Assembly: GCF_005502885.1 (NCBI RefSeq)
Contig: NZ_SCMR01000019.1
Coordinates: 24,055 to 88,054 of the forward strand
Source of the DNA: Microbacterium sp. 2FI
GTDB lineage: Bacteria > Actinomycetota > Actinomycetes > Actinomycetales > Microbacteriaceae
Direction of reading: 5' to 3'
DNA: 64,000 nucleotides
Position numbers and translations under genes: made by a program. Below are positions 27,101-42,100 of the stretch, piece by piece. The notes under the pieces were generated by a model. It saw nothing but the letters and a program-made list of their open reading frames with translations. It was not told where the DNA came from and did not search any database. Positions within the stretch are counted from its first letter, which is position 1, and every line of letters starts with the position of its first letter.

Positions 27101-30100
27101 CCACGCACGCGATCGTCCAGAACGGCGCGATGATCTTCAGCGGCGCCGACGGCGGCTTCAACATGAAGGCCGAAGAGGCGATCTTCCACATCGACCTCGT
27201 GCAGTCCGGCACCACCGGCGGCGCCTACGCGTTCGCCGGGTCGGTCGCCTACATCGGCCAGGACAGCGACACGCTCGTGCACCTGGGCGGCACCGCCAAG
27301 GTCACCGGCCGCGACGCCCGCCTGTACGCCGGCAACCTCACCACCCAGGTCACCTGGGTCGGCGCCGTCACCATCGGCGAGGGCACGGGCGTCGGCATCT
27401 CGGTCGCGATCAACGATCTGCAGCGGACGACCCGCGCGGTCATCGGCGACCTGACCGCGACCTCGTCCAACACGGCGGCAGCCGGCAGCACCGTGAACAT
27501 CGACGTCACGGGAGTCATCGACGTCCTCGCCAGCCTCGATGGCGACCTGTACGCGTTCAGCGTCGCCGGAGCGGTTTCGCGTCCGGGAGCACCGACAGCG
27601 CCTGTCGGCACCCCGGCCAAGGCGCTGCAGCTGCTGGGCACCACGGCGCAGACGCCGCCCACCGGCATCGGCCTCGCCGGCGCGGCATCCGTCAACATCG
27701 TCCGCGACACCGTGCAGGCCTCGATCGCGAACGCCGGCCGCATCGTCGCCGGCAGCGTCACCGTCACCGCCCTCGACGACTTCTTCCAGCTCGCCGTCAC
27801 CGGCGGCGCGAGCTTCGTCGTCAGCGCGCAGCCGGGAGGCAAGTCGATCGCCGGGGCCTTCAGCTTCAACGACATCGAGGCGACGATCCGCGCCTTCATC
27901 GTCGCCACCGACGTGACCACCTCGATCGTGCTCGACCCGACCGGCGCCGCGACCGGCGACGTCACCGTCACCGCGACCCGCAGCGGGGACCTCATCGCCC
28001 TCTCGGCGGGACTCGCCGGCGCACCGGGCAACGACAGCCTCGCGGTGGCCGGGTCGTTCTCGGCGAACGTCATCCTCAACGAGACCGAGGCGATCATCCG
28101 CGGCATGATCGGCAGCATCGCCGGCAATGTCGTGGTCAGCGCGTCGGACAACTCGCGCATCATCGCCGTCGGCGGCGGCATCGCGCTCGGCGGCAAGACG
28201 GGAGTCGGTCTCGGGGTCGGCCTCAACCTGCTCGGAACGCCGACCCGCCCCACGATCACCCGCGCGCTCATCGCCGGATCGCGCCTCACGATCGGCGGCA
28301 CGACCGTCTCGGTCACCGCCTCGAATGTCAACCCGACGACCGAGGCGCGCATCTTCGCGTTCGGCGCCGGCATCGGACTCGCCCTCGGCCCGCAGAGCAA
28401 CCTCGGCCTCGGCTTCATGCTCGGGGTCAACATCATCGAGGGGATCACCGAAGCGGCGATCCGGAGCACCACGATCACCGAGCTCGCCGGCACCCCGGGT
28501 GTCGTGGCCGTGACGGTCTCCGCGACCGACCGCACCGGCATCGTCGCGATCGCCGGAGCCGTGGGTCTCTCGACCTCGAACTCGATCGGCGCCGCCGCCG
28601 GCTACAACGAGGTCGACACCGACACGCTCGCGCGTCTCGACGACGTCGACATCACGATCGACGGCGCGCTGACGGTCATCGCGGTCTCCGACGGCGAGAT
28701 CGGCGGCGTCGCGCTCGGCGTCGCGGCCGCACTCGGACCCCAGAGCGCGCTGAGCGGTGCCGGGTCGCTCCTCATCAACATCATCGAGAAGCGCGTCGAG
28801 GCCACGATCGGCGACACGGTCGCCGACTCGCACGTCGGCGCGTCCGTCATCAGCGCCGGCGGCCCCATCCGCGTCTCGGCCACCGACTCGTCGCTCATCG
28901 TCTCGATCGCCGGCGGCTTCTCGGTCGCCGCCAAGGGCATCGCGGTCGGCGCCGCGATCAGCTACAACCTCATCTCGAACCGCATCGTCGCCTCTATCGA
29001 CGACGCCAGCGTCATCGCGCGGGGGGCCTCCTCCGACATCTCCGTCACCGCCACCTCGGGCGCGACCCTCGTCGCGATCGCGCTCGGCGCCGCCCTCTCG
29101 GGCGGCAACGTCGCCGTCGGCGGATCGCTCACGGTGAACTCGATCGCCAACACGCTCGACGCCCACATCGCCGACAGCCCCGACATCCGCGCCGGCCGGC
29201 ACGTCCTGGTCACAGCCACCGAGTCGGTCACGCTGATCGTCATCGCGGGCGGCGTCGGGGTGGCCCTCTCCGGGACCGCGGTCGGCGCCGCGATCGCCTA
29301 CAACTTCATCGGAGGCGGCTTCAGCCCCGCCAACCCCGACGTCATCGACCGCGACAGCACGGTCAAGGACCAGATCACCGCGTACATCCACAACGCGCGG
29401 GTGCAGGCGGGCGGCGACATCCAGGTCAAGGCCGGCTACCTGCCGCCGGCCTCGGCCCTGCCGGGTTCGGTGAGCATCGGAGACATCGTCACCGTCGCCA
29501 TCCCGGGCGACCCGAGCACCGAGGCGAACGCGCCGTTCACCGCGCGGATCATCAGCGTCGCCATCGGCGCTGCGGGCGCGAGCCAGCTCGCCCTCGGCGG
29601 CGCGATCACGATCAACGTCATCGCCCACGCCATCACCGCCTACATCTCGGGGCCGCGTTCGGTCGACGCCGACGGCAGCATCCTCGTCCAGGCGGCCGAC
29701 GACCTCACCGCGGTCGCGGTCGCCGGTGGTGCGGCGGCGGGCGGCAGCGCCGGCGGAGCCGCAGTTCCCCTGCAGATCGACCTCAGCTCGGTGAAGGCCT
29801 GGATCGGCGACGGAACCGTCGTCGACGCCCGCGGCAACGGCAGCGGCGTGCTCGCCCGCACCGGAACGAAGAACTCCGCCGGTGTTGCGCAGACCCTTCT
29901 CGTCAAGGGCCTCGCCGTCTCGGCCACGTCGTTCCAGACCGTGCGCACCATCGCCATCGGTCTCGCGGGCGGAGCGAAGTTCGGCGTCGCCGGCTCGGGC
30001 AGCGTCACGGTGATCGATCGCACCGTCCACGCCTGGATCGGCGACGGTGCGCGGATCAACCAGGGAACGACCGGCGAGAGCGTCGACCAGAGCGTCGTGG

Positions 30101-33100
30101 TGATCGCCTCCAGCCGCACCGACCACGTCGGCGTGGCCGGCTCGATCGCCATCGGCGGCAAGGCCGGCATCGGCGCCGGCGTCGAGGTCGGCGTGCTCAC
30201 CAAGAACACCCACGCCTGGATCGGCGCGGGTGCGTGGGTGCAGGCGCAGCGTGACGTCCGGGTGCTGGCCTTCTCGCAAGAGAAGATCGTCTCGGTCTCT
30301 GGAGCGGTCGCCGCCGGCGGCAAGGTCGGCATCGCCGGCGCCGTCGACATCTACGTGCTCGACATCTCCACCACCGCCAAGATCCGGGGCACCGCGACAG
30401 CCGCGCTGACGCCGACAACCGTCCTGGCGCTCGGCAGCGTGCAGGTCGCGGCCTCCAGTGACACCGAGGTCGACTTCATCGCCGGCAACCTCGCGGTCGG
30501 CGCGATCGCCGCCGGCATCGGCGGCGCGGTCGTGGTGCCGGTGATCACCAAGAGGACGGATGCCGCGATCGGCGCCCGCGCGATCGTCGACGGCCGCGGC
30601 CTCCGCCCGGGAATCGACGTCGACGGCGGCTTCGACGTCGTGTTCGTGAACTACGGTGGCGAGACCGGGCAGGTGCGGCCGCCGTCGATCTCGAACAGCG
30701 ACGTGGGCTACAACCCGTCGAACCCCGACGCCGAAGACCCCCTCGTCGACGAGCAGTTCACGGGCTACCGCGTCGTGACGCCCGACACCCGCACCGGCTT
30801 CACCGGCGTCGCGGTCACCGCGCTCAACCGCGACGACATCGGCATGTACGGCATCGGCGCGGGGGCCTCGGCATCCGTCGCCGTGCAGATCTCGGCCATC
30901 GTGCACGTGATCACGGCCTCGACCACAGCCCGCATCGGCGATTTCGCAGAGATCAACGCGAGCGCCGGCAGCGAGGGTGCGAACCAGAGCGTGCTCGTCA
31001 TCGCGGCGAACGACTACCAGCTTCTCGGCATCGCCGGCGGCGGCGCCTTCTCGGGTGTCGTCGGGGTCACGCCCGCCGTCGAGGTCGCCGTCGTGCTCAA
31101 CACGGTGACGGCGTCGATCCGCACCTCGGCCCGCGTCGAGGCCGCGCGCGACATCGAGGTGCGTGCGCAGGCCGCAGAAGACATCCTGATCATCACGATC
31201 GCGATCGCCGTTTCCGGCGGGGTCGGCATCGGCGGGGCCGTCGGCGTCCTCGTGATCGACAACACGACGCACGCGAGCATCGCGTCGGGCGCGGTCGCCT
31301 TCGCGGGCGGCAACGTCGTCGTCATCGCCTCCGACCTGACCGACCTCGACATCCTCTCGATCGCCGCCGGCATCGGCTTCGCGAAGGCCGGCGTCGGAGC
31401 GGGCACCTCGGTCACGGTCATCACGAAGGACACGCGGGCCTGGATCGGCAATGCGACGGTGGATGCCGGTGGCCGGTCCGACCTCATCAACACGTACGAC
31501 GGCACGCTGAGCGACAGTGGGGTCTTCGGCATCACGGATGCCGTCGACAACGTCCACGGCGTGATCGTCGTCGCCGTCAGCAGCGAAGACGTCCTCTCGG
31601 TGGCGATCGCCGGTGCGGGTGGTCTCATCGCCGGAATCGCCGGAGCCGTCACCGTGCAGGTGCTCGACTCCGACACCCGCGCGTTCATCGACGGCGGCGC
31701 CCGCATCAACACCCTCGCGCAGGGCACGGCCTCGGCGAACCAGGATGTGCGGGTCGTCGCGATCAACGACGTCACGATCCTCGCGATCTCGGGCGCCATC
31801 GGCGTCGGCGCCGTCGGTCTCGCCGGCGGTGTGGACATCGGCATCGTCCACAACGACACGACCGCGTTCATCGCCGGCATCGATGTGCGCGCCCGGCGCC
31901 ACATCACCGCCAGCGCCCTGGCCGACCGCGAGCTCAGCAGCTTCGTGATCAGCGCCGGCGGCGGCGCGGTGGGACTCGCCGCAGCGGTGTCGGTGTGGAC
32001 GCTCGGCGGCAACCTCATCTCGACCTACGCCTACGCCGACAAGACGCAGAGCGGCGCGAACACGACACGCAGCACCGACGCGCTGACCGGCAAGGGCTCG
32101 AGCGGCGAGAACACCTCGACGATCGCGAAGGTCGACGGCCTCATCAACGGTTCTGACGCATCGTCCGCGCTCGGGTCGCTCGTGAACCCCGGCGTCGACG
32201 ACGACGGCAACGCGGCCGGCACCACCCAGAACTCCGGCGACATGCGCGATGCCGCCGCCGACGTCAAGAGCACGTTCGACGCCCAGGCTCCGGGCGGCGC
32301 GGTGGGCGCCGCGACGGCCGCCCCCGGCGCGAGCCCGCTCGTGGGCACGCAGGAGGTCCCCAGCGGCACGGCGGCCTTCATCGGCCGCAACGCCACGATC
32401 ACCGCGGGCGGCGACGTGCTCATCGACGCCCGCAGCCGCCTCATCGTCCTGATGGTCGGCGGCGGCCTCGGCATCGGCGGCGCGGGGATCGGCGCCGGCA
32501 TCGCCGTCCTCACCTTCGACGACGACGTCACCGCCTTCATCGGCTCAGGTTCCACGGTGAGCGCCGGTGCCACCGGAACGGTCGCGCTCCGGGCACGCCT
32601 GTTCGCCGACTTCAGCGTCCTCGCCGTCACGGCCGGGTTCGGCGCGATCGTGGGTGTCGCCGCATCGGTCGTCGTCGTCAACGACCGCGGCGCGGTCAGC
32701 GCCTACCTCGAAGACGCCACGAGCACCGCGGATGCCGCCGTCATCGCGGCAGCGGGAACCGTCCAGATCCTCGCCGAGCGCATCGTCGGCATCCACGTCG
32801 CCGCGGTCGCCGCCGCGGTGGGCATCATCGCCGCCGCCGTCGGCGCCTCGGTCGTCGTCGTGAACTCCACCGGGTCCGCGCTCGCCGCGACCGGCACCTT
32901 CTCGCGCATCGGCGTCGACTCTCCGACCGCCACGGTCGGCACGGTGACCATCGAGGCCAAGGTCACCTCGACCGTTTCGTCGTTCGGCTCATCGCGCATC
33001 ACGATCCTCGCGCTCGCGGGCGGCCCGCTCGGCGTCTCGGCGGGTGTCCTCGCGATCACCGTGGGTGTCTCGGGCGCTGCGGTCGCTTCGGCAGAGGTGC

Positions 33101-36100
33101 GGCGCGGAACCCTCATCTACGCATCGGGCGCCGTCCGGGTGGCATCCCGCTTCACCCCGACCGTGCGGGTCTCGGGCGCGACGGCTGCGGTCGGAGTCGT
33201 CGCGGTCGGAGGCGTGGGTCTCGCGGTCGCGCTCTACGGCATCGCCCGAGCCTTCATCGCCGACGCCGTCACGGTGCGCGCCGGATCGATCGCGGTCGAG
33301 GCCGTCAACACGGCCATCGCCGAGGCGTCGATCGTCGTCGTCGCGATCGGCGCGATCGGCGGCTCGGGCGCGCGCGTCGACACCGACGTCGACGTCGACT
33401 CCGACGCCCGCATCGGCTCGACCTCGGGCGCGATCACCACGCTCGCCACGACCGGCTCCATCTCGCTGCTGGCCACCGCCACCCAGTCTTCGAGTGCCCG
33501 GACCGAAGGCGGCGCCGGCGGCCTCGGCGCCGTCGCGTGGCTCATCGCCGACGCGACGCTCACCGGCTGGACCCGCGCCGCGATCCTCGGCCGCACCACG
33601 ATCGTGCGTGCGGGCGGCGTCGACGTCACAGCCCGCGTGATCGCCGCCAACGCCGGGGCACGGGTCGTCGTCGGATCGGGCGGCGCGATCTCGATCGGCG
33701 GGTCGCAGGCGCTCGCGAACTCGAGCCCCGACATCACCGCCGCGATCGGCGACGGCGTGACGATCGGCGATCTCGCCGTCGCCTCGGCCCCGGTGCCGAT
33801 CCTCGGCGGAGTCACGGTCTCCGCCACCGCCCGCGCCGAGGCCGACACCACCGCCAACGCCTACGGCGGCGGCGCGGTGCAGGTCGGCATCCCCGAGGCG
33901 CGCACCACGATCAGCCCAGACGTCGAGGCGTACATCGGCACCGCCGGTGCCGCCTCGCCCACCCGCATCTACGCCGCAGGGTCGGTGCGCGTCGAAGCCG
34001 AGCTGTCGGACGACGCGAGCACGCCGCTCGTCGACCGCATCACCGCGATCCAGATCGACCCCGACACGCTCACGTTCGAGTACCCCGGCATCGCCGAGGG
34101 CGATGTGGTCAGCTACCGCCCGACCGGCACCGCGATCACGGGCCTGCACAGCGGATCGACCTACACGGTGCTCGACACCGGCACCGCCGGCCGCATCCGG
34201 CTCGGATCACTGCTGGACGCGGCGCAGGTCGACCCGCTCACCGAGATCATCACCTTCGGCACCCCGCACGGGTTCCGAAGCGGCGACTGCGTCGTCTACG
34301 ACCCGCGCGCGGGGGTGTCGATCCTTGCGAGCACCACGAGCGCCACATGCTCGACGAGCGGCACCTCGTCGTTCTATGTGCGGGTGATCGGTGACGACGG
34401 GTACCGCATCATGCTGACGACGACCTACGCGGCCGCGGTCGCCGCGAGCGATGCCACGCTGAATCCGACCATCACCGGCAATGTGCTCACCAACCCGACC
34501 ATCGGCGCTCAGCCGACCGGCACGGCGGTCGTCTACCGCGCTCCGGTCGCGGCGACGTTCATCTCGGGTGCGGTCGACGTCACGCCGGTGCAGGTCACCG
34601 ACCCGGTGACCGGCGGCCTGGTGTGGGTGCCGCAGAGCACGACCGGCGCGGACAACACCGTCACGATCACGCACGTCACAGCTGCGAACAACATCTTCGT
34701 CGGCACGGGTGTCCTGGCGCTCCTCAATACGGGCGACGCGGTGCTGTATCTCGCACTCGACGGCGTCGCGCTCACGGGGCTCGTGCACAACACCGTCTAC
34801 TACGTCATCCGCGGAGCGAACGGTGTCATCCAGCTCGCCGCTTCGCGCTGCCTCGCGGTCGGATGCCCCGACGACGACATCGCGCAGACGGCGCTCTCGA
34901 TCGGGATCCCCGCCGGATCCGAGTCGCTGCGTCACTCGATCCAGCGCAGCATCGGCGGCCTCCGCGACGGCCAGACCTACTACACGATCACCGGCGGATC
35001 GCTCGTTCCGGGCTCGTTCCAGCTCGCCGCGACTCCCGGCGGCACCGCGATCACCCTCGACACCCAGTACCGTCCCGGCTTGCACCTCTTCGGCATCCGC
35101 GAGGTCGACCTCAAGGTCGGCACCGGGACGCAGGCGCTGTATGCCGCTATCGCCGGTGCGCTTCCCGCCGGCAGCCACACCATCGCCGGTCAAGGCGGCG
35201 AATCGCTCGCCACGATCGCACCGCCGAGCGGCGACGGCCAGTCGGGCGCCACCGCCAACGGCGGCTCGGGCGGCGGCGTCGACGTCAGCGTCCCGTCGGC
35301 ACGGGTCACCGGCTCGCCCGAGGTCAGCGCCGTCCTCGCCGCAGGCATCACGAAGGTCGGCGGCTCGGTCACGGTCACCGCGACCGGCGCATCGCGTGCC
35401 ACCGCTTACGCCAACACCGCCGGCGGCGGCGGTGTGTCGGTGGGAGAGGCGCACGCCGACGTCGTCTTCGACACCGCCACGACGATCGCCTCGATCGCGA
35501 CGGGCAGCGACGTGCGGGCCGACCTCGACGTCACGGTCAGCGCCACGAGCGACCACCGCATCGGCGCCACGGCGGTGTCGAAGGGCGGCGGCGTGATCTC
35601 GGGCAAGATCGCCGAGACGACCGCGCGCATCGACAACGACACCACCGCGAGCATCGGCTCCGGTGCCGTCGTCGTCGCCGGCCGCCACGTGCGGGTGCTG
35701 AGCAGTTCGGCCACCAACGGCTCGACGTTCTCCGACACCGAATCGTGGGGCATCGGCGCGGGCGCCGACTCCGACAACACGAACGGCGACCGCGGCGTCA
35801 CGATCGGCACCGGCGCCGACCCGTCGAAGACATGGGTCTACGTCGGCCAGGGCGCGACGATCACCGGACAGACCGTCGACCTGCACGCGGCCGTCACCCG
35901 CATCACCGCCCGGGCGACGGCGAAGGCCCTCGGCGTGAACCCGATCCTGCTCGGTGTCGCGACCGCCTACGCGAACGCCGACGTCAACATCAACTCCGAC
36001 GTGCTGGTCGAGATCGACGGCAGCGGCGCCGTTCGCACGACGATCCGCGGCAACCGCGGCATCGACATGCAGGCCACGACCTCGGGCGTCTCGATCGTCC

Positions 36101-39100
36101 GCGACGCACAGCGCCTCGCCGTCGCCCTCATCCCCCCGCAGGACGCCGATGCCGGCGGCACCGACTCGTTCGACAACGAGGTCGACACCGATCGGAACGT
36201 TCTCGTCATCGCCGGAGCCCGCGCCGCGACCCCGCCCGCGGCATCCGGTCTCGCCACACTCCCGAGCCCGGGCAGCGTCGCGCTGCACGTGCAGGCTCAG
36301 AACATCTCGATCACGGTGAACAACAACCCGCCACTCGACAGCGACCGCTACCGCAACGACGACAACACCACCCAGGTCCGCAACGGAGACATCGACTGGG
36401 ATGCCGACGTCATCATCCTCGGCGGGCTCGACGGAGCCCCGCTGCTGGTCGTCGACGCGAACGGCTACGTCGTCGAGGCGAACGCGATCCTGGTCAACGG
36501 CGTCGCGCCGGTCGCGGGCGGCCCCAACCCGACGCACGTCGACCCCGACGGCAACGGCTCGTACGTCATCGACCCGATCCTGAACTCGGGCTACGCGAAC
36601 GTGCTGTTCGTCGCCGATGACGAGATCGACAACGAGGACTACGCGGGAAGCACCGACGGCAACCCGAACGCGGACTGGCCGACGTTCGAGTTCCGCGACA
36701 CCCTCGACTCGGTCGTCATCATCGACTACTCGGGCCTCGACGTCACGATCTCGCGCATCGACGTCGTCAACTCCCTCGGGACCACGCCGCTGGTCGTGCT
36801 CCGGTCGCGCGGCGGGAACCTGCGCGCTCACACGACGCTCGAGTTCGACGTGCGTCACGCCGCCGCTCCGAGCTACGTCGACATCGAGAAGCGCGGCGAC
36901 GGCGACGTGCTGCTGTCGAACCTCATCAACAACCCGGTCGGCCTCACCCGCATCGTGAACCTGTTCGGCGACATCATCGCGTCGACCGCGAGCACGCTCA
37001 TCGTCACGAACCTGCTCGACATCGAAGCGACCCAGGGTTCGATCGGCAGCGCCGCGCGCCGGATCGCCGTCGACCTCGTCCGCTTCACGGTGCGGCCGCG
37101 GCTCGACGCCCCCACCGCGAGCGGCGTGCGCGACCCGCGGCTGGTCGCCGTCGCCGGCGTCGACGCGTACCTCAGCCTCCGCGGTCTCGACCGGGCGCTC
37201 ACCGGCTCCGACCCGCTGACGATCCACCTCGACCGCATCGTCGCGGGCCGCGACATCGACCTCGAGCTGCGCACGGCACTGCGTCAGTCGGCGACCGCGC
37301 AGACCGCGGACGTGCGCGTGCAGGTGCCGTCGGAGCTCAGCGCGTGGATCAACCCCCGCGTGCACCGGTTCCACTTCCGCGGCACCGATCCGGCGTACGA
37401 CCCGGCCCGATCCGGGGTCTCGGCCCTGCTCGACCCCGCCGTCTACGTCGGCACGACCTCGACCGAGGTCTCGAGCGCCTACCGCCTGGAGCAGCGGAAC
37501 CTCCCGCTCGCCCGCACCGACGTCACCGTGAGCAGCGGCGGCCTCACCGGGTTCCAGGCAGACACGCTCCTCGGCGAGTTCGTGATCTTCGAGTCGGCAC
37601 CGCTTCCCGCCGGTCGCCCGGGGCTCATCGCCGGCGACGACATCCGCATCCGCGACACCGAGGCGCTGGCGTACGGACCGACGGCGGTCGATCGCGAGAC
37701 GGCGCCCGTCATCACGCTCGAGGGCTTCATCGACCTGGCGAACGCCGGCACCGGTTTCGTCGACGTCGACATCGACGGCGAGATCACGCTCGAAGAAGTC
37801 TCGGGCGACCTCCGCATCGGCCTCATCCGCTCGCGCACCGCCGACGTGACGCTGACGGCGGCCCGCAGCATCCTCGACGCCGACCCGGCAGACGCCGCGG
37901 CCAACCCGGCCGACCCGCGCGACGTCGAAGGCGTGAACATCACCCTCATCGCCAAGACCGGTTCGATCGGCACCCAGACCGACTTCCTCGAGATCAACCT
38001 GCTCGACACCTTCGGCCTCTCGCTCACGCCGGTGCGCGGCATCCTGAACGCGACCGCCGCCCTCGGCGTCTACCTGTTCGAGACGCTGGGTGACATGCGC
38101 GTCGGACTCGTCACCTCGGCGCAGGACGACCTGACGAAGGTCACCGACGTCTCGCTCGTCACCGGTGCGGGCTCGATCATCGACGGCGATGCGGATGCCG
38201 CCGCCGACGTGGTCGCCGACCGCATCGACCTCGGCGCGACCGGCGGCGGCGTGGGCTCGTTCCTCGACGACCTCGAGGTGAACACGGGCATCGTGCGCTC
38301 GGCATCCGGTCGCCTCTATGTCGCCACAGACCAGGGCGTGTACCTCACCGAGACCGAGGGCGATCTGCGACTTCTCACGGCGCGCTCGCGCGACGGGCAC
38401 GTGCGCCTCACGATCCCCGACACCAACGGCGTGCGCGGGCCTCCGTCAACCGGCACGCAGGACCTCATCCTGCTCGTCGACGGCGACAGCCTCATCAGCC
38501 AGTCGCAGCCCCGCGCCACCACTCCGGGTGCCGCCGACACCGCGACCACGACGCGCACCGGCATCTGGGCCAAGCTCGACATCTCGCTCTGGATCGGCGA
38601 CGACCTCCTCGCCCCCGCCCTCTCCGACATCGTCGCCGGGCGCATGATCTACATCCACGGCGACGTGAACCGCGGCACCGCCGCCCCCACCGCGACCGAT
38701 CCGGATCCCCTCGGCACTCCGGTCGCAAGCAACGCCGACACGCACACGAGCCCCGCAACGGCTTCCGCCGGCTTCGGCACCACGATGACCTTCGCCGGTC
38801 GCCTCGGCGGCGTCTTCGACCTCGACGGGTCGTCCGACCGCACCGACCGCGCTCTCGTGTTCGGCCACATCGACGTCGACCGGTTCGACTTCCTCTCGAC
38901 GCTCCTCGGCACCGCCGTGCGGGTCTCGGGCAGCCAGAACCTCTCGGCGACCGACCGGACGCGGTGCCTCGGAACCGTGTTCCAGACGGCGTGCGGCGAC
39001 GGCGAAGACGTCTTCCGCGTCATCGCGCTGCGCACCCCCGACAGCGCGGCCGCCCACACCCTCACCCTCGACGGCCAGCAGGGCACCGATCACTACCGTG

Positions 39101-42100
39101 TCGAGATGACGACGGATGCCGCTCGCACGTACACGATCAACATCCTCGACACCGGTGCCCCGAACGACGGCGCCGACCTCGCAACGATCGTCGGAACATC
39201 GGGTGCCGACGTGTTCCTGCTGCGCAAGGTCACGTCGATCCCGGGTGAGACGGCCGACCGCCCCGCATTCGTCGCCCTCGTCCACGGCACGGTGGCCGGG
39301 CTCCGGGCGACGCCCGCCGTCGGCACCGGCGTCGAGCGCGTCAACTACGACTCGGCGCTCAACGGCCGCCTCACGGTCGAATCCGGCGACGGCGCCGACA
39401 CCTTCGCCGTCGACGACACGAGCACGACGATCACGCTCGACGCGGGGGCAGGCAACGACGTCTTCCAGATCGGGCAGCTCTTCGGCACGAAGCGCAACGC
39501 CGCAGCCGGCCTCACCCCCGCCGACGTGTTCCCGCGTCTCATCGCGACGACGCGCGGCTACCTCAGCCCCGGCATCAGCGCTCCGCTGGTCGCCCTCGGC
39601 GGCACCGGCAACGACCAGTTCACCGTCTACTCGAACCAGGCCGAGCTGCGCCTCGAGGGCGAGGATGGCAACGACCTGTTCGTCGTCCGCGCCTTCGCCC
39701 TGGCGCGCATCGACGCCGCCGGCACGATCCTGCGCGACGCGGCGGGCACGGCGATCCCGGCCATCGGAGCCTCGACCGACCGTCCCCTCGACATCCGCAC
39801 CGGCGGCGGCGACGACGAGGTGCAGTACACGATGAACGCGCCGGTGTCGGTCGACGGCGGCGCCGGCTACGACAAGCTCGTGATCCTGGGCACCGAGTTC
39901 CCCGACGACATCGTCATCACGAAGACCGCGATCTACGGCGCCGGCACCTCGGTGCGCTACACGACGGTCGAGTCGGTCGAGGTCGACGGCCTCGAAGGCG
40001 CCGACCAGTTCTTCGTGCAGTCGACCGCCGGCGGCGTCTCGTACCGCGTGATCGGCGGTCACGGCAGCGACACCATCAACATCGCCGGCGACATCTCGAC
40101 CGACATCGTCGTGCGCGACATCGAGGGCGCGACGGGCGCCGTCGATCACCTCGTCACCTCGGGCGACATCCGCTACGACGGGATCATCGCGCCCGGCATC
40201 GACCTCAACGTCGCCGGCATCAACGAGGGCATCGTCGTGATCTCGGAGTCCGGCGGCAGCACGTCCGTCGCCGAGGGTGGCGGAGCCCGTGCCTTCGACT
40301 CGTACACAGTGCGCCTCTCGCGGGCGCCCGTGGGCACCGTCTACGTCACGGTGTCGGCATCGACTCCGGGCGTCGCCGAGCGGGTCGGGCTCACCCCCGG
40401 CGACTCGGTGTGGCTGTGCGCCGGCGCCGCGGTCGCGTGTGACGACGCGTTCGCCGACTTCCGCCGCCACCTCGTCGAGATGGGCGGAGTCATCGATCCC
40501 GCGCAGCGTGCGCTGGTGCTCGTCTTCGACGCATCGAACTGGTCGATCCCGCAGACCGTCCACGTCTACGCCGTCGACGACCTGCGCCCCGAGGGCGATC
40601 GCGTCGTCACCATCAACCACACGACGATCGCGCAGAGCGCCGCCGACCGGCTCGCCGGATTCGATGCGGCCGCGGTCCGCAACGTCGAGGCGCTCGTGCG
40701 CGACAACGACACCCCGGGCGTCACGGTGATCGAGGTCGCTCCCGGCACGAGCGACGAAGACCGCTCGACGGTGGTGCTCGAGGGCACGAGCGGCATGACC
40801 GACGACGTGCTCGTCGGGCTCGCCGCCCCCGCCACCGGCACCGTCGTCATCCGTCTCGACGTCCCGGACGGCCGCATCGTGCTCTCGAGCGCCGACGGCC
40901 GCTTCAACGCCGCCACCCGCACGATCACCTTCGCCGCGGGCGACACCACCCCGGTGCGGATCACGATCACGGTCATCGACGACGGCACGCGTCAGGACCC
41001 GGCGTTCGTCCGCCTCATCGCGCGTCTGATCTCGGCGCCCGGCGGCTACGCCTTCGCCGCTCGCACCGTCTACGTCGACGTGCGCGACGACGACTCCGCC
41101 GGCATCATCGTCACGCAGTCCGGCGGCAGCACCACCGTCATCCGCGGCGGCACCGGCGACGACTACACGATCCGCCTCACCACGCGCCCGACGGCCGATG
41201 TGCACGTCGCGATCCTCACCGACGGCCTCGTCGACGCCGTCCTCGGCGGCCGCGTCGCGATGCGCGCGATCGGCACCGCCGGCGCCGGTCTGTTCACGGG
41301 CCTGGTCGCGATCGACGCGGCCCTGCGCACCATCACGAGCCTCGACGGCGTCAGCTTCCTCGCGGCCGGGTTCCTCGAGGGCCAGCGCATCTCGCTGGAC
41401 GGCGGAAACACCTACTTCAAGATCGCCGTCATCCGCGGCACCAACGCCACGTTCGACAACGTGCTGCAGCTCACGGCGGAGAGCTCGCTCGCCGCGTATG
41501 CGGGCACCTCGACGATGACGGTGCGGCGGGTCGCGGCATCCGTCACCTTCACGTCGTCGAACTGGGCGAGCGCCGTCACCGTGTCGCTCGTCGCCGACAC
41601 CCTCTTCGATGTGCCGCTCGTGCGCCAGGGCGTCAAGACCTTCGCGGTGCAGCCGCATCTGCTCTCACAGCTCGTCGGCCCGGTCTCGGTCGAGGGCGGC
41701 ACGACGCGCGCCGACCGGTCGCTCCAGAACGGGATCAAGCTTCCGGGCGAGACCGACGGCCCGCTGCTCGGCATCGGCACCGCGGCGTCGCTGCCCGAGG
41801 GCCGCAACATCGACGTCCTCAACATCTTCGACGACTCGAGCGTGCAGGACCACGTCCGCACCCTCACCTCGACCAGCCTCACCGGCACCGGGCTCCCCGC
41901 CGGCTTCACCGTCGACGGCGCCACAGCGTTCGGCGAGCCGGCGGTCGTGCCCGGCGGCATCTCGTTCGGCCAGGTCGAATTCGAGGTCGACGCCGACGGC
42001 ACCGTGCGCGGCATCACGGCGGATGCCGCGCTCTCGACCATCGAGGTCCTCAACCTGCTGCTCGGGACGGGCAACGACCGCCTCACGATCACGGGAACGC

